A DNA stretch of 64,000 nt from QHXM01 sp032160705 (GTDB taxonomy: Bacteria > Acidobacteriota > Blastocatellia > Pyrinomonadales > Pyrinomonadaceae): assembly GCA_032160705.1 (NCBI GenBank), contig JAVHVE010000065.1, forward strand, positions 133,944 through 197,943. The letters run 5' to 3'. The position numbers and the translations under genes are program-made. Below the pieces are notes generated by a model. That model worked only from the letters and a program-made list of their open reading frames with translations, made no database searches and was not told where the DNA came from. Below are positions 51,689-62,364 of this stretch, in pieces (the stretch's first letter is position 1; every line of letters begins with the position of its first letter).

Positions 51689-52375
51689 TTATTTCCCGCG
51701 CCGTAAAGTCTTCTTAGTCGTCTTCGCTTTCTTAGCCCGGCTGGCGGTTTTCCCGGCAACCTTGCCTGTCTTCTTCGCCTGTTTACCTGCCTGGCGCGTG
51801 ACACGCTTGCTTGCTTGCTTCGCTTTCGCCGGTGTTGCCCTGGCTGCTTTAACAGGCTTCTTCCTGGCTGAACCTGAAGCTCTCTTTTGACGTGCGCGCG
51901 TCGTCGTGCTTCGTACCTCGATAGTCACGGGACTCAAGTTTGCGGCAGCCTCCGACACGGTATCGCGCGCAGTCTCGGCGAGCGTTGACGCCTGGTTGAT
52001 AACTTCGCCCGCGATGCCGGATGCTCGGCCAAACACTTCTCCGATCATCTTCAGCGGCGCGGCCAGTATCCCGCTCTCAGGTTGACGGCTTTCATTCGTC
52101 GCGGTGGCCGCAGGCTTCCTTTTGCGTCCCGTGCCGCTCCTGATTTTATTGACCTGCTTGATGAGGTGGCTCTTGATCTTCTCACGGATAACTTGCGGGC
52201 TGTTCTCCTTCCCAAATTGATTCTTAAAGTCATCACAGAACTGCCCGTACTTATCCGAAAACTGGATGCACCATTCGTTCTCGCTCCCGGCCTGGCGCAC
52301 CTCCTTGATTTCGCAATCCAGCTCAAGGTCTTTGATTGCTTCTATCGCCGCCCCGTTGATAGCTCGCTCGTCCAT
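51689..52375 (-). CDS. histone-H1-like protein with lysine-rich tail
   Basis: 228 residues from ATG 52375 (AGAGG upstream). N-terminal about 75 residues form an acidic/neutral folded part (DERAINGAAIEAIKDLELDCEIKEVRQ...DKYGQFCDDFKNQF). The middle is Ala/Gly helices. The last 70 residues are Lys/Ala/Arg repeats (KKPVKAARATPAKAKQASKRVTRQAGKQAKKTGKVAGKTASRAKKAKTTKKTLRRGK), like the C-terminal tail of eukaryotic H1 and bacterial nucleoid proteins. Binds DNA non-specifically by charge, by inference. Confidence 0.72.
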   Translation of the reverse strand: MDERAINGAAIEAIKDLELDCEIKEVRQAGSENEWCIQFSDKYGQFCDDFKNQFGKENSPQVIREKIKSHLIKQVNKIRSGTGRKRKPAATATNESRQPESGILAAPLKMIGEVFGRASGIAGEVINQASTLAETARDTVSEAAANLSPVTIEVRSTTTRARQKRASGSARKKPVKAARATPAKAKQASKRVTRQAGKQAKKTGKVAGKTASRAKKAKTTKKTLRRGK

Positions 52376-52422
52376 GTGTTTACCTCTGATATAAAAACAG
52401 TGATGAGTGATGGATGATAAAA

Positions 52423-52522
52423 AGCAGGAGTCAGAAGACAGGAGACAGGAGAAAAGAAAATTTGAAGAAGCGGTTCTCCGCCCTTTCATTCTGACTTCTG
52501 ACTCCTGACTTCTGTCTTCTGC
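52423..52522. repeat. heptad inverted repeat, CAGGAGT type (A8)
   Basis: CAGGAGT/CAGAAGA/CAGGAGA and complement. The core GAAGAAGCGGTTCTCCGCCC is the shared core in reverse. Between two minus-strand genes. Confidence 0.85.
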
Positions 52523-52528
52523 TGTTCA

Positions 52529-54220
52529 TCACTTCTTCCCCGCTAGTGGGAAAATCGGCTCGATGTCAACCGGCACGTTTGTCATGCGGTCGAGTGCTTT
52601 CTGCATCGGCGGGCGAATCACGCCGTATTTGTCGAGCATCGCTTTGGCCTTATCGTAAGAGCCTTCGGCCTGGATGGTCATAATCTCGTGCGTCAGTTTT
52701 CGCACAGCGTCTTTGATCTTCGATGGATTGACGCTGAACGCGCCTGTCCGCTCGTCGTATTTGAATGCGTCTTCGTCCATCAGGTAGTTGAACTGCAAGG
52801 CGATGCCTTTGCCATGCGCTTCGTTGATGCCAAACCGGACGGAGCGAAACGCGCTCGCCAGAAATGTCGTGTAGAGTGCGCGCTCCGTCCGTTTATCAAC
52901 CACACCTTTGTCCATCAAATACTGCAAAGCCCACAGCCCCGTGATGTCTGCCTTGGCTTCTTCAAACGCCGAAGAGAGTTCCTTGAGCTGCTTGCGAACG
53001 GTTGTCTCTTCACCATTAACCTTGATGTTGTGTGGCCCGAGCCCGTGCATCAATTCGTGCGCGAGAATGTGCGTGAAGAAAGGCTCGAAGGCCACATCTC
53101 GCTGGTCAGCCGCCGAGAGAACGACCTTCGAGATAGGAATGAGCGTCTGCTTGAACTTGGCCTCCTGCACGTTCTTGAGCATGACGCGCTTTGAGCCTTT
53201 TTCCTGAACCACACGCTCGTCGTTCGGCAGGTTGTAGGCGGCGGTCTGCACGCCGCTGTTGCCTTCGCCTGAAGCATAAACTTCGTTGACGACACGGATG
53301 GGCGAGGCCGCGCCGAGCTTCGGATTGCGGTAGCGCGCCTCAATCGGCAGGTTGTCCTCCAACTCTTGCAGGTACTGGCTGAACTTCGCCAGCTTCTGTG
53401 ACTCTGCTTCGTCGCGCAGCGTGACATACGCCTCGAACGCCGCCTTGTAGCTGAACAGCTCGTCCTCGTAGGTCTCATACGGCCCGATGGTCACGTCAAT
53501 CGGCGCATCCAAATCCATCCACGCCACATCGCTATCGTAATAATCATTAGAAGCGAAGGCGTCGGCGCGCTTGGTAAGAAAATTCCTGAGCGTCTGATTC
53601 GTCGTCAACGCCGCAGCTTCGCGTAAGAGCTTCGCCGCCGGAACGAGAAACTCGCTGTACTCCTGGCTGTAAGGCACGACTTTGAGCTTGCCCCCTGCAT
53701 CGCGGCGAATCGTGTAGAAGAATCCGAGGGCACGCTCTCTGGCTTCGAGCGGCAAGCTTTGAGACCACGTGTTGAACTCTTCCTTCGTGATGTCCTCCGG
53801 GTAGAAATTGGCCTGCTGCGGCTTCTCTCGCGGCACGCCTTCGATGAAAGGCTCATTGCCGTCGAGCCTTGACCACGGGCCGTTATTGATTCGGAAGTAG
53901 TGCAGGCGCTCTCGCCCGGTGAGCGTCTTGTCGCGCTCCAGTTTTGCCTTCAACGCCTCGTTGCCACTCCAGACCTGGCGCAGGAAAAGCGGATCAAGCA
54001 ATCGTGCAGCTTCAATAATCTTCATCAGGGCGCGACGTTCTCCTGCGGAGAGACGTGACACGTCCGCCGTGATCGTGGTGGGCGCAAAGCGGCGAATCTT
54101 GGCGGCGAGTGTTGTGTCTGGCTTCATCTGCTTCTTCTTTTTATCTATGGGCTTGCCGCTCATCGTGACGGCGAAAATGAAAATTAAAGCAAGCGAACAA
54201 ATGTTCATTCGTGAATTCAT
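52529..54220 (-). CDS. M49-like zinc metallopeptidase (dipeptidyl-peptidase III family)
   Basis: 563 residues from ATG 54220 (ATG 54208 also possible), with a hydrophobic signal-like start (ICSLALIFIFAVTMSGK). The zinc site is HELMHGLGPH, the M49-type HExxxH, with the second motif EEAKADITGLWAL supplying the third ligand (E..xAD). Members remove N-terminal dipeptides; bacterial homologues are often labelled as Nudix-associated or DPP III. The rest is not catalytic-motif rich. It fits the protein-scavenging theme with M28 and M16. Confidence 0.85.
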   Translation of the reverse strand: MNSRMNICSLALIFIFAVTMSGKPIDKKKKQMKPDTTLAAKIRRFAPTTITADVSRLSAGERRALMKIIEAARLLDPLFLRQVWSGNEALKAKLERDKTLTGRERLHYFRINNGPWSRLDGNEPFIEGVPREKPQQANFYPEDITKEEFNTWSQSLPLEARERALGFFYTIRRDAGGKLKVVPYSQEYSEFLVPAAKLLREAAALTTNQTLRNFLTKRADAFASNDYYDSDVAWMDLDAPIDVTIGPYETYEDELFSYKAAFEAYVTLRDEAESQKLAKFSQYLQELEDNLPIEARYRNPKLGAASPIRVVNEVYASGEGNSGVQTAAYNLPNDERVVQEKGSKRVMLKNVQEAKFKQTLIPISKVVLSAADQRDVAFEPFFTHILAHELMHGLGPHNIKVNGEETTVRKQLKELSSAFEEAKADITGLWALQYLMDKGVVDKRTERALYTTFLASAFRSVRFGINEAHGKGIALQFNYLMDEDAFKYDERTGAFSVNPSKIKDAVRKLTHEIMTIQAEGSYDKAKAMLDKYGVIRPPMQKALDRMTNVPVDIEPIFPLAGKK

Positions 54221-54566
54221 CTCAATTCTTTCTCCCGTCAAGTTTCATCATGCTTGGTTCAAACGCCAAAAGTTAATAGTGCATGAAGTGCATCTCTTTC
54301 CGAGCCTGCGGAGCAGGCGATATATCAGTAGCCCACGACGTAAGTCGTGGGGAAAAGAGTTAACCATTCAATCCAAGCTCTCGAAGAGGGCGACATAAAT
54401 CGTGTGCGGGTTTAATCTCAAGCTCAATTTATGTCGCCCCTCCGGGGCTTAGTCAATTTGTTTTGCGCGGATTCTCCACAGCTCACGCTGTGGGCTACTG
54501 GTATGCCGCCCGTTTCACGGGCTGATGAGTCGCACATTGGATGACAGTCAATCTTTCGCGAAGTCG
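54221..54566. other. 346-base gap with a nested palindrome
   Basis: Convergent? No: both flanking genes run on the minus strand. The gap holds the repeat at 54326-54500 and short flanking sequence without a gene. Confidence 0.6.
54326..54500. repeat. nested palindromic repeat CAGTAGCCCAC
   Basis: Outer CAGTAGCCCAC (54326-54336) / GTGGGCTACTG (54490-54500). Inside: CCCACGAC/GTCGTGGG, GGGCGACATAAAT/ATTTATGTCGCCC and CCACAGC/GCTGTGG stems. A third class of palindromic element, found once in the window. Confidence 0.75.
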
Positions 54567-56840
<2,274 letters not shown>

Positions 56841-56955
56841 TGAAGCCCCCTGTAGCTTAGGAGTTGGAGAACGAAATTAAGTTTCTAAACCGCTTCCGGC
56901 AGGTAGTCAACCGTTATTGGCACAAATTGCGGGTGTAATGCGCGTAAACTTGGAT

Positions 56956-56961
56956 TATAAT
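56956..56961 (+). promoter_or_regulatory. -10 box TATAAT for the M16 gene
   Basis: Perfect TATAAT 45 bases ahead of GTG 57006. The -35 region (GTGTAA) is poor, so an activator or an extended -10 may be used. Confidence 0.45.
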
Positions 56962-57005
56962 GCGCGCCTTCCGTATTCTTTCTTGACCCCTGAAAGGAGT
57001 CTCTC

Positions 57006-59843
57006 GTGAAAATGCTGAGACATAAATCTCTCTCTCTGCCGCTCGTGTTGTTTCTGTTCTTCTCGCAACTCTTGCCCGTAGTCGCCCAAACTCGTCGGCG
57101 CAACCCGTCGCCGACGCCGACTCCGACGCCTGCCGCTCAGACGAACAGAAGCGCCGATGCAGGCACAGTTCCCAAAATCAATTTTGAGAAATACACCCTC
57201 TCCAACGGGCTTCAGGTCATCCTGCACGTTGACCGGAAACTGCCCGTGGTGCACGTCAATCAATGGTTTCACGTCGGCTCGAAAAACGAGCGCGTGGGGC
57301 GGAGCGGCTTCGCGCACCTCTTCGAGCACATGATGTTTCAAGGCTCGAAGAACGCCAACAAGGAATACTTCGAGTACGTTGAAGCGGCGGGCGCGAATCT
57401 TTTCGAGGGCGGCGTCAACGGCACGACGAATGAAGACCGCACGAACTATTTTGCGACCGTGCCGTCGGGCAATCTCGAACAAATTCTCTGGCTCGAATCC
57501 GACCGGCTGGCGACGCTGACCGACGCGCTGACCATCGAAAAACTCAATAACCAGCGCGACGTGGTGAAGAACGAGCGCCGTCAGGGATTGGAAAACCAGC
57601 CTTATGGTCGCTCGTTCAAGCTCATCGTCGAAAATATGTATCCGAGCGGCCACCCCTATGCCCACGATGTTATCGGCAGCCATGAGGATTTGACGGCGGC
57701 GAGCGTTGACGACGTGAAAGATTTTTTCAAGACCTATTACACGCCGAACAATATGTCGCTCGTCATCGCCGGAGACTTCGACCCGGCGGAGGCCAAGCGG
57801 CTGGTGGAAAAATATTTCGGCACCATTCCGGCTGGGCCTGCGCTGGATCGCCCGGCCAAAGGAGTCGCCAAGCTCGACGGAGAAAAGGTCATCGAAGTCA
57901 ACGACCGCGTGCCGCAGGAGCGCACCTATTTCGCCTGGCATAGCCCAGCATTCTTTGATCCCGGTGACGCCGAGCTTGACTTGACCGCGACCATCCTCAG
58001 CGATGGATTGTCCGCGCGTCTCAATAAAGTTCTGGTGTATGACAAGCAGCTCGCCTCGGACGTAGTGACGTTCCAGTGGTCGCACGAGCAGGCTGGCACT
58101 TTCATCATCTGGGCGACGGCGCGTCCCGGCGCATCACTCAAGCAGATCGAGCAGATTGTGACGGACGAAATCGCGCGCCTCGCCAAAGATGGGCCGACCC
58201 CGGCGGAACTGAGCCGCGCGAAGACGAAGTGGGAGTTTGGATTTATCACAGGGCTGGAGCGCATCGGCGGCTTCGGCGGCAAATCAGACCGGCTCAACCA
58301 GTACAACACGTTCCTCGGTGATGCGAACAAGTTCGACGCGGATTTCGCAAGGTATCGCAATGCAACGACAGAGAGCGTGCGCGACGTGGTCTCACGCTGG
58401 CTGAACACGCGCAACCGCCTGCTCGTCCGTTTTCATCCCGAAACCTCTGGCCGCGAAGCGCAGATTGCAATTGACCGCGCGAAGCAACCGCCGCTCGGCG
58501 GAGACCGCCCCTTTATGGTTCCACCCGTCAAGACCGCGAAGCTCGAAAACGGCATGGACATCTTCGTCATCGAGCGAGCAGACCTGCCGAAAGTTGCCGT
58601 CAGGTTTGTGACGAAGGCGGGCAGCGTTCACAATCCGGTGGGCAAAGAGGGACTGGCCGACCTGACGGTCGAAACGATGAAGAGGGGAACGAAGACGCGA
58701 AACGCTTTGCAGGTTGAAGACGCGCTCGGCGATCTCGGCACAACGATCTTCGGGGGAGCTGACCGCGAATCTTCATCAGTTGCTTTTGAAGTCTTGAAGA
58801 GAAATCTGACGCCTGCGCTCACCATTTTCGCGGACGTGATTCGCAATCCTGCGTTTCCCGCAGATGAAGTTGACCGCGAGAAGAAAAAGCGGCTGGATGC
58901 GCTCGCGCAGGACGCGGAAGACCCGAACGCCATCGCCCAGCGCGTCGGGCAGATGCTGGCCTTCGGGGCGGATCATCCTTACGGGCGACCGGGGAGGGGA
59001 TTTCCCTCGACCGTTCAGCAGTTGACCCGCGAAGACTTCATGCGCTTCCACGAAGCCAACTGGAAGCCCGGAAGCTCGGCGCTGGTTTTTGCCGGAGACA
59101 TCACGCTGGACGAGGCGCGTGCACTTGCTCACCAGAATTTTGGTGACTGGTCGGGTGGCTCGGCTCCGACCGTTTCAATTCCAGCGCCGAAACCTGTAGG
59201 CCCCGGCAAAGTCTATCTCGTTGACCGGCAGGACGCGGCGCAAACCGTCGTCATGCAAATTCTGCCCGGCGCTCGGCGCAAGACAGATGATTACTACGCC
59301 ATCAGTCTCGCAGACGCCGTCTGGGGCGGCGGCTTCGGCACACGCCTCAATCTCAACCTGCGCGAAGACAAAGGCTATTCCTACGGAGTCTTCTCGTTTC
59401 CGACGTTCTTTTCGGAGTACGGGATGTGGCAGTCATCGGGCGGCGTTCAGACCAACAAGACGAAAGAATCTGTCGTGGAATTCGTCAAGGAGTTGAATTT
59501 CTTCGCCGGGGAAAAACCGATCACGGAGAAGGAGCTGCTCAATGCCAAGGCCAACCGGATACGCGGCTATGCGCAGCAATTTGAATCCCTCGGACGCCTT
59601 GCCGATCAGGCCGCAACTCTCTGGTCTTTCGGTCTGCCGATGTCCGAGTTGCAGGACGAGACGACCGGACTGGAACGCGCCACGCTCGCTTCAGTCAACA
59701 TGGCGGCGAAGAAATATGCTGTGCCTGCCACCACGATGATGTTACTCGTCGGCGACCGCTCAAAGATCGAAGCCGGTCTGCGCGAGCTGAAACTCGGTGA
59801 TTTGGTGATTCTGGACGCGGAGGGAAAACCAGTAGGAAAGTAA
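57006..59843 (+). CDS. M16 (insulinase/pitrilysin) zinc peptidase, two-unit form
   Basis: 945 residues, GTG start after AAAGGAG. Signal peptide (LVLFLFFSQLLPVVAQ) and a Thr/Pro linker. First M16 unit: inverted zinc motif H104-L-F-E107-H108 (FAHLFEHMMFQGSKN), with E downstream in VVKNERRQGLE. Second unit from about residue 500 (TAKLENGMDIFVIERADLPKVAV...), which lacks the zinc motif, as in the usual active/inactive pairing. Periplasmic or secreted. The last bases (TAA 59841-59843) lie in a B-type repeat arm. Confidence 0.94.
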   Translation: MKMLRHKSLSLPLVLFLFFSQLLPVVAQTRRRNPSPTPTPTPAAQTNRSADAGTVPKINFEKYTLSNGLQVILHVDRKLPVVHVNQWFHVGSKNERVGRSGFAHLFEHMMFQGSKNANKEYFEYVEAAGANLFEGGVNGTTNEDRTNYFATVPSGNLEQILWLESDRLATLTDALTIEKLNNQRDVVKNERRQGLENQPYGRSFKLIVENMYPSGHPYAHDVIGSHEDLTAASVDDVKDFFKTYYTPNNMSLVIAGDFDPAEAKRLVEKYFGTIPAGPALDRPAKGVAKLDGEKVIEVNDRVPQERTYFAWHSPAFFDPGDAELDLTATILSDGLSARLNKVLVYDKQLASDVVTFQWSHEQAGTFIIWATARPGASLKQIEQIVTDEIARLAKDGPTPAELSRAKTKWEFGFITGLERIGGFGGKSDRLNQYNTFLGDANKFDADFARYRNATTESVRDVVSRWLNTRNRLLVRFHPETSGREAQIAIDRAKQPPLGGDRPFMVPPVKTAKLENGMDIFVIERADLPKVAVRFVTKAGSVHNPVGKEGLADLTVETMKRGTKTRNALQVEDALGDLGTTIFGGADRESSSVAFEVLKRNLTPALTIFADVIRNPAFPADEVDREKKKRLDALAQDAEDPNAIAQRVGQMLAFGADHPYGRPGRGFPSTVQQLTREDFMRFHEANWKPGSSALVFAGDITLDEARALAHQNFGDWSGGSAPTVSIPAPKPVGPGKVYLVDRQDAAQTVVMQILPGARRKTDDYYAISLADAVWGGGFGTRLNLNLREDKGYSYGVFSFPTFFSEYGMWQSSGGVQTNKTKESVVEFVKELNFFAGEKPITEKELLNAKANRIRGYAQQFESLGRLADQAATLWSFGLPMSELQDETTGLERATLASVNMAAKKYAVPATTMMLLVGDRSKIEAGLRELKLGDLVILDAEGKPVGK

Positions 59844-59944
59844 AAAGGTAAAAGTAAAAAGGCAAAAGGAAGGGGAAACCACATTAAATTAAAAGTGGTT
59901 TTCAGCCTTCCTTTTGCCTTTTACCTTTTTACTTTTACCTTACC
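59836..59944. repeat. heptad inverted repeat, GGTAAAA type (B7)
   Basis: Between convergent genes. AAGTAAAAAGGTAAAAGT and complement. Core GGGGAAACCACATTAAATTAAAAGTGG. The stop codon of the M16 gene is in the left arm. Confidence 0.88.
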
Positions 59945-61030
59945 TCACGCTCGCTTGAGATTGCGAGTGGCCTGCGTTTTCGTTCCGCCCTCACCGGCGG
60001 AGGCTTCCTTTTTCAAAGGCTCATTTCCTTCGCTCTGCGCGGCTCTGGTCTTTTCGATGCGCGCGGTGATGCGGCGGTCAAGGTCTGCGATCTGCTCCGG
60101 GGTCAGGCGATAGATGTTCGTCTGGTTGTGGTAGACCTTCGCGCCCGTCACGATGTCTGCCTGCTTGAAGCCGTATCCTTCGGCTTTGGCGATTAACTCT
60201 TGAATCGTCATCGTCGGCGGGACGAGGCTGATGGGCTGCGGCTTCTCTTCCAGAACTTCCGGCACGGTCTGCGGCTTTGAAGTTTCCATCGGCAAATCAG
60301 TTCCGTGCTCTCGCTTCATGTGCTCCAGGAAATCTTTGAACGTCACGTTGCCCGTCAGTTCAAAGCCGACCTCGAAAGCGGGGCTGTTGGATTTGACCAC
60401 CTGAAAGACGCGCGTCACTTCGCCGTCGCGTTCCTGCACCGAAACTTCGACCATGATGTCAACGAAGTATTCCAGCCCGCTCGCCGTCATCGGCAACACG
60501 CGCCCGACCTCGTTGTCCTCTTTGGCTTCCTTGCCCTTGGCAGGGATTTGATCCGAGATGACGATAGACTTGCCGCTTTCCATGCACAGACGGCGGAGTA
60601 CACCCTGAAGAATCATCTGGTCGGCAGCCAGTTCTTCAGCCGAAGGTTGAGCCAGGTGGTCTCCTGTGCGCTCGCGCACCGCCGCGACCATCTCGCTATG
60701 CTTGGCGCTGAAATATCCAGCCCAGGAATCAAGAGCAAAGCACCCATAGTTCTGTTCGCGTCCGTCACCCGAAAGCGCCCAGTCTATGAAGTCCGGCAAT
60801 TCGTCCGCATGCTCGATCTCAAGAGCATCGAACTCTGTGCCGACGCCTTTCAAAAGTCGGCCTTTGCGCTCAATATCGAAAATGCACAGACGACCCAGCC
60901 CGGCGTCGGCCATGCTGCGGATGAAACGGCTTTTGCCTACTCCGGCTCCGCCACGAACCGCCATCACCAGTCGCTGCTGGCGCGGGCGGCGGCTGAGCGG
61001 ATTTACTTTAGGTCTCTTTTGTATACTCAT
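59945..61030 (-). CDS. Sak4-like RecA-type AAA ATPase
   Basis: 361 residues from ATG 61030 (GAGGAG upstream). Walker A GGAGVGKS (27-34), IFDIERKGRLLKGV, Walker B-like YGCFALDSWAGYF, IVISDQIPAKGKEAKEDNEVGRVLPM, and C-terminal acidic/basic helices (IQELIAKAEGYGFKQADIVTGAKVY). The RecA-like core resembles phage Sak4 recombinases and AAA_24 ATPases. Sak4 proteins pair with single-strand annealing proteins in phage recombination; a Rad52-like protein is at 27582. The two are 31 kb apart, so linkage is inference. Confidence 0.8.
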   Translation of the reverse strand: MSIQKRPKVNPLSRRPRQQRLVMAVRGGAGVGKSRFIRSMADAGLGRLCIFDIERKGRLLKGVGTEFDALEIEHADELPDFIDWALSGDGREQNYGCFALDSWAGYFSAKHSEMVAAVRERTGDHLAQPSAEELAADQMILQGVLRRLCMESGKSIVISDQIPAKGKEAKEDNEVGRVLPMTASGLEYFVDIMVEVSVQERDGEVTRVFQVVKSNSPAFEVGFELTGNVTFKDFLEHMKREHGTDLPMETSKPQTVPEVLEEKPQPISLVPPTMTIQELIAKAEGYGFKQADIVTGAKVYHNQTNIYRLTPEQIADLDRRITARIEKTRAAQSEGNEPLKKEASAGEGGTKTQATRNLKRA

Positions 61031-61535
61031 CTCTCACTCCTCATAAGCCAAGTGGCAATCTGTAGTCGCGGGGGAAAACACACTCTCTGTGACTTGGTTT
61101 AGCTCGCCAAACCTCCACTGCCGTGGATGTCGGCCTGTTAGAGCAACGCGGGCAGTCTACCACACTTAAAACGAGAATGGAACAATTTTTCACGGATGAA
61201 ACAGCGAAAAGCAGGAGACAGAATACAGGAGTCAGAAGTCAGAATAATAAGGCGGCGAACCGCTGCAACAGATTTTCTCTTCTTCTGTCTCCTGCTTTTA
61301 CTGGATTCTGCCTTTCCCTTTTTTCCTTGCCAGTCTTGCCGCGTTTCATTATGATGAGCGGGCATTGACATCAAATGTCTGCTCTACATAAAGTAGGTCA
61401 CGCACCCGGTCTAGCCATCGTAAGCTAGCTTTTAACCGAATCGCCCTGGACATCAGAATTTTTTTGCCACCTCGTCCGGCACCACCGTCCCCTGTAGGCG
61501 GTCTACAGGTGACTCAACTAGCGGAGGTTTCTGTT
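61031..61535. other. 505-base divergent intergenic region
   Basis: Contains the repeat A9 (61210-61310) and a 7-bp hairpin CCTGTAG-GCGGT-CTACAGG (61491-61509) 11 bases before the bactofilin Shine-Dalgarno, which might modulate translation. No gene seen. Confidence 0.5.
61210..61310. repeat. heptad inverted repeat, CAGGAGA type (A9)
   Basis: CAGGAGA/CAGAATA/CAGGAGT/CAGAAGT and complement TCTTCTG/TCTCCTG. Core AAGGCGGCGAACCGCTGCAA. The only copy in a divergent gap. Confidence 0.85.
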
Positions 61536-62198
61536 ATGCTCAGAATGGGAAAGAATACGAAAGAACAGACGGAAAGCGAACAAACTACAGACAGCCAGAC
61601 AACTCAATTCAACACATCGCGCAATTACGGTTCGTCGTATCAGCCGGCTGAAACACAGTACCGGCCTCAGACAGATTCAGCTTCATCGCGCGCCGTCACC
61701 GAGAGCGAATCCCTGGCACGCGACATCAAAGAGGGACTTCTGAGCGGCTTTGTCGGCAACGGCACAACGCTGACAGGCGAGGCCAACTTCAAAGGGATGC
61801 TGCGCGTTGACGGACATCTTTCGGGGCAGGTCAAATCCGAAGGCGGAACGCTGATCGTCGGTAATAACGGGCAGGTTGACGCCGACATCGAAGTGGCCAT
61901 CGCCACCATTCATGGAGCAGTCAACGGTGACATCACCGCCAGCCAGCGTCTCGAACTCGGTCGTGCCGCCAAAGTCAACGGTAATATCACGACCCCTAGC
62001 CTGGTCATCGAACAGGGCGCAGTTTTTGAAGGCAGTTGCCGGATGTTTCAACAGAAAGCTGCCCATGAGAAGCAACGAGAAGACATCTCGCACGCGGAGG
62101 AAAGCGCGCTCGATACCAGTAGTATGCCGTCCGTTGCCGATAGCGAAACAGAAACATCTCCCTACTCGGATGTTTCCGAGGCCGCAAGCGCAAGCTAA
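61536..62198 (+). CDS. bactofilin (polymer-forming cytoskeletal protein)
   Basis: 220 residues from ATG 61536; GCGGAGG at 61521-61527 supports this start. N-terminal 70 residues are disordered and Ser/Thr/Gln-rich. Residues about 80-165 are the DUF583 beta-helix: GTTLTGEANFKGMLRVDGHLSGQVKSEGGTLIVGNNGQVDADIEVAIATIHGAVNGDITASQRLELGRAAKVNGNITTPSLVIEQGAVFEGSCRM. The tail is acidic. Bactofilins self-assemble into filaments under the membrane and shape cells or position proteins. No partner gene such as a LytM peptidase is next to it. Confidence 0.93.
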   Translation: MLRMGKNTKEQTESEQTTDSQTTQFNTSRNYGSSYQPAETQYRPQTDSASSRAVTESESLARDIKEGLLSGFVGNGTTLTGEANFKGMLRVDGHLSGQVKSEGGTLIVGNNGQVDADIEVAIATIHGAVNGDITASQRLELGRAAKVNGNITTPSLVIEQGAVFEGSCRMFQQKAAHEKQREDISHAEESALDTSSMPSVADSETETSPYSDVSEAASAS

Positions 62199-62200
62199 GT

Positions 62201-62306
62201 AAGTAAAAAGGTAAAAGTAAAAAGGCAAAAGGAAGGCGGAGAACCACTTTTAATAAAATGTGGCTTCCCCTTCCTTTTGCCTTTTACCTTTTTACTTTTG
62301 CCTTCT
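62201..62306. repeat. heptad inverted repeat, GGTAAAA type (B8)
   Basis: GTAAAAAGGTAAAAGT and complement. Core GGCGGAGAACCACTTTTAAT is nearly the reverse of the core at 39681-39787. Confidence 0.88.
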
Positions 62307-62364
62307 TCTTTCTGGTAAACTATCTTCGTCTAGAAATTTCATCGAACAGCATTCCAAACGAAAG

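Noticed and set aside
56955..58085. A 376-codon frame antisense to the M16 peptidase
   Set aside because: Arginine/valine-rich mirror frame without motifs; M16 is unmistakable on the plus strand.
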